Assembly: GCF_007744255.1 (NCBI RefSeq)
Contig: NZ_CP036267.1
Span: 3,886,001 to 3,950,000, forward strand
Reading direction: 5' to 3'
Length of the DNA: 64,000 bases
Source: Thalassoglobus polymorphus
Lineage (GTDB): Bacteria; Planctomycetota; Planctomycetia; Planctomycetales; Planctomycetaceae
A program made the translations under genes and the position numbers. A model generated the notes under the pieces. It was given only the letters and a program-made list of their open reading frames with translations. It was not told the origin of the DNA and searched no databases. Of this stretch, positions 1 to 6,561 are shown piece by piece; within the stretch, counting starts at the first letter, position 1; each line of letters opens with the position of its first letter.

Positions 1-454
1 TGAAACTGATGCCTTGCCCTGAATCAAGGAGCAGCTCGTTTTCTTGAAACAATCCGACCATTTCATAACGGTGAGTGCCCGATCGATCAGCCCCGCAGAA
101 CGAGCAAGTCGCCAATCCATCTTCGACAGTAAACTCTTCTTCTTCAAGATCCGATTCTTCCAAGTCGGACTCTTCTAAAGAGTGAATACGTGCTAAGAGT
201 TTCTCACGAAGCTTCGTTTCGATGTATGCCTGAATATTTCGAGATGTCTCTTCCGAATATTGCTCGCGCATTCTGATCGCGCACGACATGCAAATTGCCA
301 TCTCGAATACAGTCTCTTTCCCCACGATATGCTTCACGACTGTGTAAACTGTTTCCGACTCAAAGAGATCGCATTCACAATCAATGCACTTCGCAAATGG
401 GAGTTCAGTGTATTCAGAGTAGAAAATCCGGGGGATGTCATCGCGATCAGGCAT
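1..454 (-). CDS. Zinc-ribbon-type hypothetical protein, 3' end outside window
   Basis: The minus strand is open from an ATG at 454 to the window edge, giving at least 151 residues and no stop, so the C-terminus lies outside. The product begins MPDRDDIPRIFYSEYTE. It has cysteine pairs at CIDCEC (about residue 23), CMSC (about residue 56) and CSFCGADRSG (about residue 123), with an acidic linker rich in Glu, Asp and Ser between the last two. The spaced CxxC pairs suggest structural zinc binding. I do not recognise a named family. There is no strong Shine-Dalgarno motif before the start. The reading frame and cysteine pattern are clear; the function is unknown. Confidence 0.6.
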   Translation of the reverse strand, partial: MPDRDDIPRIFYSEYTELPFAKCIDCECDLFESETVYTVVKHIVGKETVFEMAICMSCAIRMREQYSEETSRNIQAYIETKLREKLLARIHSLEESDLEESDLEEEEFTVEDGLATCSFCGADRSGTHRYEMVGLFQENELLLDSGQGISF

Positions 455-826
455 ACTGTCTTTTCTGTGTGTTACTGACTTAACTGCTGGAAAGGGGGGG
501 CTCGCGGCTGCGAGATCCAACCTCAATGGGATCTCATAGACTGCCCGCAACGACTCAAAATGCAAACACCAATATTGGATCTGATTCAGAGTCGAGGGGC
601 CGAGGCGATGACATTGAAAATTAGACTCACAAATTTAATCGCTAGAACTGGTCCAGAAACTTGAAATTGCTCTCTCAAACGTTGAGAAAAGCGATGATGC
701 CAGAGGTTTTCGGACTGGTTTTCAAGTTTCATTTGGAAAATCGTGGATCAGCTTGAGAAACCGCTGACTGGCAGGACTCTCATGTTTTGAACGACGATCT
801 TCTTCAACTTGGTTTTGATTGCATCA
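455..826. other. Intergenic gap with one dispersed-repeat copy
   Basis: This gap between two minus-strand genes holds one left-module copy of the dispersed repeat (643-720). A short G run lies at 493-500. I see no convincing gene, terminator or RNA in the rest. Confidence 0.5.
643..720 (+). repeat. Dispersed repeat, left module (copy C)
   Basis: This copy starts TAGAACTGGTCCAGAAACTTG, followed by a CTCTCAAACGTTGAGAAAAGC palindromic core and an end reading GGTTTTCGGACTGG. The same order of blocks is seen at 24161-24240, 24771-24850 and 41155-41232. The core can fold as a hairpin (CTCAA/TTGAG). Confidence 0.7.
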
Positions 827-1060
827 TCACGCCGGGTCGTCGGTTTCATCCCCATCTTCATGAACATCAATGAATTCAACGGCCTTGTCCTTGTCACCTT
901 CGAGGACGAATAGTCTCACTTTTGTGACACCGGTGAAGCCTCCCTGATGCTCGTTTTCCATCTCACATCGAATCCCTTCTCCTTCGAGTGCAGCTCGGAT
1001 CACGTCAGCTTTGGAGATATCACGAGTGGTGTAAATGGGGACTAGATTCTCATCAGACAT
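827..1060 (-). CDS. DUF2007-type small protein
   Basis: A 77-residue protein. The start at 1060 is preferred over an in-frame upstream one because AAGGA lies about 8 bases before it. The sequence opens with MSDENLVPIYTTRDISKADVI and contains IRAALEGEGIRC and a later VFVLEG-like strand (RLFVLEGDKDKAVEFI). This pattern of a short ferredoxin-like fold, in which a helix follows 'aevirg.Leg.GI', fits the DUF2007 'putative signal transducing protein' family. The C-terminus is acidic. It is probably cytosolic and its partner is unknown. The downstream neighbour on the same strand is the zinc-ribbon protein at the window edge, but the gap is too long to claim an operon. Confidence 0.7.
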   Translation of the reverse strand: MSDENLVPIYTTRDISKADVIRAALEGEGIRCEMENEHQGGFTGVTKVRLFVLEGDKDKAVEFIDVHEDGDETDDPA

Positions 1061-1106
1061 CGTCGTTTCCTTAAGGAGATTCCAATTCAATTCTACGAGA
1101 CCGAAA

Positions 1107-2711
1107 TCAATTTCCGGAGTCGGTTCTTAAAGCTTCCGCTGCTTCAGCTTCGGATTGATCAATGAAATGGTCGCTGTTTGTATCGAGAGTGTCAAACATC
1201 TCGCGAGGCCCCAGGAATTCTCTCCAGGAAATCTCGCCATCGAGATTGTCATCCATTCGACTGAACCAGACAGGACCGGAGACTTGTTCATTGGTGCGGC
1301 CTTGTCGCTGATTCATCATATTAGTCTGGGCTCGGGCCGGGTCGATCTCAAAGAGTTGTGGCTGAGTGAAAGTGACTCGGAACTCGGACATCAGTTCATC
1401 AGGAAGCAATGCCTGATCACCGTTTAAGTCGTACTCTAATAAGCGTTCGGGACCAGCGAGAAATTCTCTTGGATTCAGTCGCCGATCAAGATTGGTATCG
1501 AGAATTTCAAACAACGTTTTGGTTTCATTCGAGAGCAGTAAAATCAACCGGCTCTGAGCCGCCAATCCGTCCATTGTAAAGAAGAACTTAATTTCCTCGC
1601 GAGTGACTTGCTGATTTCCGTCAAGATCGACCGCTTCAAAAGGGACATCTGCCTGAAGTCCATTGAACTCCATCGGGTCCAGGTATTTGTTTTTGTCGAC
1701 ATCGGACATGATGAAACGAGTTAAAAATAACCGCGTAGAATCGAACTGCTGGTAGACTTTACTTGTGGCTCGCCATTCTACGGGCATCCCGCCGATATCG
1801 ATCGTCGGACGATTCCTGCCTGTGTATTCTCCTTTCACAACTTCCACACTTGGAGGCGAAAGTGAAACTTTCATTACGAAGTCCGGGCGAGAACGCTTGA
1901 GGTAAAGCTCCCAATCATCTTTATCCCAAGCTCGATCATCATTCAGATCAAAGCGGCTGAAGTCCCGTTCTTTCAACCCGGACAGAATTTTCGCAGAGAC
2001 AGCCTCTTCGGTGGAGTAATGGTCGAAGAGGCCGGAGATCGCCAGCTCGATTTCTGCATCGTCCCGAATAAAGAATAGCGGAACCGGCTCTTCCTTCGCT
2101 TGTTCTTGCTGCTGAGCCTGAACCACTGAAATTGGAAACGGTTGAAGCTCCGCGACGCTCAGTGTTTCATCATCGTCAAAGTCGAACGCCTGCAAGACCT
2201 TCAGCCCCTGCTCGACTTCTTCCGCCGAAACTTTCCCGTCCTTATTGAGGTCCAGATCCTCGTACAAGCGGACAGTCGCTGCCAACTTGGGAGGTGCTCT
2301 CTCAATCGATAACGGTGGACCGAGTGCTTTTTGTATATGTGCAGTCAATTCCGCTAATGTCACTTGCTGATCGGCTGGAGAGACATCAATGCTCGTCCAT
2401 GCTTCACCAAGTCGCTCGACGCCGACTCGCAAACGTCCCTCGGTCGGAATTTGCTCTGCTTCTTCCGGGCTGAGTGTTCCGTTGGAGTCTTTATCGAGTT
2501 GCTTGAAGACTTCTTTTGCGTATTGGCTGCGCATCTCGTCGATGCTAAATCGACCTGCAACGAACTCCATCTCGAGAATCACAGGACGATTCGGACCTAG
2601 GAAAAGCAGACGAGACGGGTCTGACTTCTGCCCGAAAAGTTCTGCGGGAAGATTCGTCAGCCCAACAGAGACGACCAGAAGAACCAGCCTGTAGAGATGG
2701 AATTGCGGCAT
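1107..2711 (-). CDS. Secreted multi-EF-hand protein
   Basis: A 534-residue protein with a signal peptide (MPQFHLYRLVLLVVSVGL, with a likely cut near LFGQ). The start at 2711 is chosen because AGGAAG sits about 8 bases upstream and the signal peptide begins there; the longer frame from 2747 would bury it. At least ten EF-hand-like loops follow, including DKDSNGTLSPEE, DLNKDGKVSAEE, DFDDDETLSVAE, DVDKNKYLDPME, DLDGNQQVTREE, DTNLDRRLNPRE, DLNGDQALLPDE, DDNLDGEISWRE and DTNSDHFIDQSE. Calcium binding is the obvious inference. Such proteins are common in planctomycetes, but the role of this one is not known. No enzyme domain is visible between the loops. Confidence 0.75.
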   Translation of the reverse strand: MPQFHLYRLVLLVVSVGLTNLPAELFGQKSDPSRLLFLGPNRPVILEMEFVAGRFSIDEMRSQYAKEVFKQLDKDSNGTLSPEEAEQIPTEGRLRVGVERLGEAWTSIDVSPADQQVTLAELTAHIQKALGPPLSIERAPPKLAATVRLYEDLDLNKDGKVSAEEVEQGLKVLQAFDFDDDETLSVAELQPFPISVVQAQQQEQAKEEPVPLFFIRDDAEIELAISGLFDHYSTEEAVSAKILSGLKERDFSRFDLNDDRAWDKDDWELYLKRSRPDFVMKVSLSPPSVEVVKGEYTGRNRPTIDIGGMPVEWRATSKVYQQFDSTRLFLTRFIMSDVDKNKYLDPMEFNGLQADVPFEAVDLDGNQQVTREEIKFFFTMDGLAAQSRLILLLSNETKTLFEILDTNLDRRLNPREFLAGPERLLEYDLNGDQALLPDELMSEFRVTFTQPQLFEIDPARAQTNMMNQRQGRTNEQVSGPVWFSRMDDNLDGEISWREFLGPREMFDTLDTNSDHFIDQSEAEAAEALRTDSGN

Positions 2712-3370
2712 AAAAACGCTTCCTTTCTCAGAAGCAGGCAGACTCACAACTGGAGATTGACTACGTTCGTGGCTGAAGTTTTGTTTGCTAAATCAGCTAA
2801 TCGAGCTGAAAATCAATTAAACATGGCGACACAGAATCATTTGTGGGGCCATCTCTGAGTTTTCCGATCAATTCTCAACTTGGAACAGATTCCATCTTCG
2901 TTCTCACGTTCCGTCTCGCGGCGAACAGTCTATTAAGCTGTCAAAGTGATCTCCACGAGGACGAGAACCATTGAAAATGCCTGAATTGATTCTACGCCGC
3001 ATTGAGCGGGCTGTCACGCAGGAAATCGCTGACAAATTGGGGGATCAGAGGAACTCCGAGAAGAATAGCGGCCCCGAAAGCCAGCCTGTGTGCGAAATGA
3101 ATCTTCTCGGGAATCAATTCTCTGAAGACCGCAGCTTGACCAGTTTTCATAAACGTTCTTATACTGGGGCTTTGAGACAGATCAGACAAAGTTGACGGAA
3201 CTTTCCCATTGCAGTGAGAGTTCCCTTCCACGGAAGATGTTTACACACAATAGTGTCCATTTGTTGGTTTGAGGGGTCAAACCAAGGCAATCGGCGTCAG
3301 CTGAGTCTGAATACAAATTTGACCCTTTATTGCAGCCTGACAAGGCACTACGCCAGGATGACGGACCGCC
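2712..3370. other. Intergenic gap, divergent promoters expected
   Basis: A gap of about 660 bases between divergently oriented genes, so both promoters should be here. A perfect 9-bp inverted repeat with a GGGG loop lies at 3264-3285. Two overlapping small frames (plus 2971-3195, minus 2992-3150/3231) lack convincing start signals and I do not call them. Confidence 0.4.
3264..3285. promoter_or_regulatory. Perfect inverted repeat upstream of TPR-like gene
   Basis: TTGGTTTGA-GGGG-TCAAACCAA is a perfect 9-bp inverted repeat about 85 bases before the start of the downstream gene. It has no T tract, so it is not an intrinsic terminator. It could be an operator or an RNA hairpin in the leader; neither is shown. 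Confidence 0.35.
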
Positions 3371-4486
3371 ATGAGCGAACAAACACAACAACCCCCTGTC
3401 CCAGCTACTCCGGACGAGAAGCCTCAAGGACCGGAACACCACTATCACCATGAAGCCGATAAAACGGAACTGGAGAAGTGGCTGACTGCAGGCTTAAAAA
3501 AGATTGAGCCATATTCCAATCAGATATTGATGGGATTTATCGGCGTGACTGTCGTCCTGATCGCTGTCATCCTCTGGTCAAGAAGTTCCATCTCTTCGCA
3601 AAAAGCGGAATGGGAAGAATTTGTTGAGAACCGCGTTCCAGACGACTACATGAATCTGGCAAAAAAAACGCAGGGGACCACTGTTGGAGCCTGGTCATTA
3701 CTGCAAGCAGGCAGAGGCTTTCTCCAAGAAGGCCTACGCAGCGCACTTACCAATCGTGAAGTGAGTGACGCAAGACTGAAAGAATCTGTCGAGGCCTTCG
3801 AAAAACTTTTGAAGCAAACGAATGCTCCAGCAGCGGCTCGGGAAGAAGCCCTTTTCGGATTGGCAACAGCACGTGAAGTCCTCAATGGCGATGACACATC
3901 TCTAGCCATCGCTGCCTATCAAAAACTGATTGAGGAGTTTCCCGAATCAGGTCATAAAGCTTGGGCAACTCAACGCGTCGAAGCATTGCAGAAAAAATCG
4001 ACTCAGGAATTTTATGCCTGGTTCCGACAACAAAATCCAAAACCAAGCGACAGACCACTGCCGAGTGATCTCCGTCCCGGCGGCACTCCTGCCCCCGATC
4101 CAACAAATCTGGAACTCCTCCAAGATAGCATCTTAAACTTGCCATCAGCAGGAGTCGGTGAGGCCAATCAGAACACTGTCCCTACAGAAGAGGAAATGAA
4201 AAAAGAGGGTGAAGAGCCAGCAAAAGCTGAAGACGCAGCCCCCAAATCATTCCCAACCCCTGAAAAAGGTGATGCTCCAAAAGACGCACCTAAAAAGGAA
4301 TCTGAAGAAACAAGTGAAAAGCCGGCTGAGCCTGTAAAAGAAGAAGGCAAGCCCAAAGAAGACGCTGAACCAAAGGCTGAACCGAAAGCTGAACCGAAAG
4401 CTGAAGAGCCGAAGGCGGAAACTGAAGCAGAAGCTAAACCTGCGAAAGAGCCTGAAGCCTCAGCTGAAGAGGAGACCAAGGAATAG
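3371..4486 (+). CDS. Membrane-anchored TPR-like protein with acidic tail
   Basis: A 371-residue protein. One membrane segment lies at about residues 52-70 (QILMGFIGVTVVLIAVILW), preceded by a cytosolic N-terminus with a His-rich HHYHHE stretch. Helical repeats of TPR type follow (about 85-215, for example AYQKLIEEFPESGHKAWA), which resembles the YfgM/ancillary-TPR arrangement of one TM plus an extracytoplasmic TPR. From about residue 270 the chain is a low-complexity Glu/Lys/Pro/Ala tail with repeated EPKAEPKAE units. A likely role is as a scaffold or chaperone-like partner in the envelope; this is inference from architecture only. A strong intrinsic terminator follows at 4551-4589, which ends the transcript before the pseudouridine synthase. 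Confidence 0.65.
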   Translation: MSEQTQQPPVPATPDEKPQGPEHHYHHEADKTELEKWLTAGLKKIEPYSNQILMGFIGVTVVLIAVILWSRSSISSQKAEWEEFVENRVPDDYMNLAKKTQGTTVGAWSLLQAGRGFLQEGLRSALTNREVSDARLKESVEAFEKLLKQTNAPAAAREEALFGLATAREVLNGDDTSLAIAAYQKLIEEFPESGHKAWATQRVEALQKKSTQEFYAWFRQQNPKPSDRPLPSDLRPGGTPAPDPTNLELLQDSILNLPSAGVGEANQNTVPTEEEMKKEGEEPAKAEDAAPKSFPTPEKGDAPKDAPKKESEETSEKPAEPVKEEGKPKEDAEPKAEPKAEPKAEEPKAETEAEAKPAKEPEASAEEETKE

Positions 4487-4550
4487 AGCCGCCTCGCGCA
4501 ATCTGAAGACATCTTTTCAATGTCGTCACAGACATAATACCTGCTCTTCC

Positions 4551-4589
4551 GTTTAGCTCCGCGCTTCATGTGTGGAGCTAAACTTTTTT
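4551..4589 (+). terminator. Intrinsic terminator
   Basis: A perfect 10-bp stem, GTTTAGCTCC and GGAGCTAAAC, with a 13-base loop and six T directly after. It ends the TPR-like gene. An ATG at 4568 lies in its loop and is in frame with the next gene, but is unlikely to be used. Confidence 0.85.
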
Positions 4590-4603
4590 CCGAACCAAAT
4601 TTC

Positions 4604-5599
4604 ATGAGTGATGACCTTTACACATCGAAACAGGATCTCACGGTCGAATCTCGCGCGCATGGTTGGCGAATCGACCACTACTTAAGTCGTATCTTCCCGA
4701 ACCACAGCCGTGGGCAATTTCAACGAGCGATCGAACAGAAGGTCGTTCTGGTCAACGGACTCCCGGTCAAAGCTTCCCGCCGCTTGCGTGTGAATGACCG
4801 TATTTCTGTGCAGTTGTTGGAAGAAGCTGAAAGCGGAATTGCCGCTGAAGACATCCCTATCGAAGTGATCTTCGAAGATGAGTACATCGCCGTCATTAAC
4901 AAGCACGCAAATCTGGTCACGCATCCCGGCAAATCTAACTTTACGGGCACTCTCGCTGCTGCGGTTCAATATCATTTCGATCAGCTGAGTGATATCGCAG
5001 GCCAACTTCGACCAGGAATTGTTCATCGGTTAGACCGGGACACGACTGGAGCGATCGTGATTGCGAAGAATAATCAGGTTCACCACCAATTGACGAAGCA
5101 ATTCGAGCAACGAACGGTCAAGAAGGAGTATCACGCCATCGCCCGTGGGAGTTTGGAACGTGACGCGGACTACGTTCGTACTCACGTCAAAGTTCACCCG
5201 AAAGTGCGGGAGAAAATGATCGTCTGCGAGCCGACTGAAAAGTCGAGAGAGGCAATCACCAAGTACAATGTTCTCACACGATTTCGAGGCTTTATCTACG
5301 TACAGTTGTTGCCCGAAACAGGCCGGACTCATCAGCTCCGGGTCCACTTGCAGCATCTCAAAACACCGATCATTGCAGACAGATTATATGCCGGGCACGA
5401 TCGAGTTTTTGAATCGGAACTTGCGGAGACAGACTCCACCGAAGATGAAATTCCCTTAATCTCTCGACAGGCATTACACGCACACAAACTGACAATTCGG
5501 CATCCAGTGACTGATGCCATCATGGAGTTCGTCGCTCCACTTCCGGAAGACATGCAGCGAACGCTGGTTGCCTTAGAGAAATACCGTTTATTGAGTTAG
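4604..5599 (+). CDS. rluD: RluA-family 23S rRNA pseudouridine synthase (RluD-like)
   Basis: A 331-residue RNA-modifying enzyme. It has an N-terminal S4 RNA-binding domain (about 13-75) and the catalytic domain from about 85. The family motif HRLDRDTTG is at 141-149 and the catalytic aspartate is D144. The TGRTHQLRVH motif follows further down, typical of RluA/C/D enzymes. By family, it converts specific uridines in rRNA to pseudouridine; RluD modifies helix 69 of 23S rRNA, but RluC-type specificity cannot be excluded by eye. The start at 4604 is chosen because the upstream in-frame ATG (4568) sits in the terminator loop. There is no clear Shine-Dalgarno motif. Confidence 0.85.
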   Translation: MSDDLYTSKQDLTVESRAHGWRIDHYLSRIFPNHSRGQFQRAIEQKVVLVNGLPVKASRRLRVNDRISVQLLEEAESGIAAEDIPIEVIFEDEYIAVINKHANLVTHPGKSNFTGTLAAAVQYHFDQLSDIAGQLRPGIVHRLDRDTTGAIVIAKNNQVHHQLTKQFEQRTVKKEYHAIARGSLERDADYVRTHVKVHPKVREKMIVCEPTEKSREAITKYNVLTRFRGFIYVQLLPETGRTHQLRVHLQHLKTPIIADRLYAGHDRVFESELAETDSTEDEIPLISRQALHAHKLTIRHPVTDAIMEFVAPLPEDMQRTLVALEKYRLLS

Positions 5600-5649
5600 A
5601 CTCCTTCCAGAAGCCTTCTTCTTCAAGAGCATTGACTGAAAGAGAAAAT

Positions 5650-6528
5650 ATGAAACTCGCAAAAGTAAAAACCGCAGACGGCACTGTTCGAGTTGCAGTT
5701 GTTGAAGAAGCTCAAGTCCAACTTCTCGACCTTTCGGGCTCAAACAACATCTCTACTCTGGCGGATGTGCTGAACTCAGAGAAGCCGCAAGAACTTGTGA
5801 CGACTCTTCTTGCAAATGCAGAAACCTGTGCGTTGGAATCCGTCGAATTCTTAGCACCGGTCGATCATCAGGAAACCTGGGCAGCGGGTGTGACTTACAA
5901 ACGGAGTCAAGTTGCTCGAATGGAAGAATCCGAGACAGGAGCTTCTCATTATGACCTCGTCTACACCGCTGATCGTCCGGAACTCTTCTTCAAGGCCACA
6001 CCGAATCGTATTGTCAATCCGGGAGAAGCTGTCCGTGTTCGTCATGACAGCCAATGGAGTGTTCCAGAGCCGGAATTCACGCTTGTTCTGAATCCGAAAA
6101 TGGAGATTGTTGGGTACACGATTGGCAATGACATGTCCGCCAGGGACATTGAGGGCGAAAACCCGTTGTACCTTCCGCAGGCAAAAGTGTATCGGCAATG
6201 CTGTTCGATTGGACCAGTGGTTCAACTGGCATCGGAAACGCTAGACCTTGCAGCTACCAAGATTGATCTCGTCATTGAACGTCAGGGAAAGACCATCACT
6301 TCCGATTCTACGAACCTCGGACAACTCTATCGCAAATTACCCGATCTGGCCGGCTGGCTGGGACGAGAAGATGAATTCCCGAACGGTGCGTTTCTGCTCA
6401 CCGGAACAGGAATTGTACCCGATGATGACTTTTCTCTGGAAGATGGCGACGTGATTACCATTTCGATCACCGGAATCGGCTCGCTGAAAAATCCCGTTGT
6501 CAAAGGAACTGGCCCGGTCACTCATTGA
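5650..6528 (+). CDS. Fumarylacetoacetate hydrolase family protein
   Basis: A 292-residue protein. The ATG at 5650 is used; an in-frame TTG at 5632 is also possible. The C-terminal two thirds match the FAH fold, with the segment PEPEFTLVLN providing metal-site acids, then VGYTIGNDMSARDIEGENPLYLPQAK and later FLLTGTGIVP. Family members cleave or decarboxylate 2-oxo acids with a bound divalent metal, usually in aromatic or sugar-acid catabolism. The exact substrate cannot be told. It follows the pseudouridine synthase by about 50 bases on the same strand and they could share a transcript. The next gene is convergent. Confidence 0.8.
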   Translation: MKLAKVKTADGTVRVAVVEEAQVQLLDLSGSNNISTLADVLNSEKPQELVTTLLANAETCALESVEFLAPVDHQETWAAGVTYKRSQVARMEESETGASHYDLVYTADRPELFFKATPNRIVNPGEAVRVRHDSQWSVPEPEFTLVLNPKMEIVGYTIGNDMSARDIEGENPLYLPQAKVYRQCCSIGPVVQLASETLDLAATKIDLVIERQGKTITSDSTNLGQLYRKLPDLAGWLGREDEFPNGAFLLTGTGIVPDDDFSLEDGDVITISITGIGSLKNPVVKGTGPVTH

Positions 6529-6561
6529 GTGTCTGTAGCGGAGTGATGAATCTTGCGAATG

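Noticed and set aside
2971-3231. Two overlapping small frames (plus 74 codons, minus 52-79 codons) in the gap before the TPR-like gene
   Set aside because: Neither has a convincing Shine-Dalgarno motif or recognisable domain, and they occupy the same bases on opposite strands; most likely chance.
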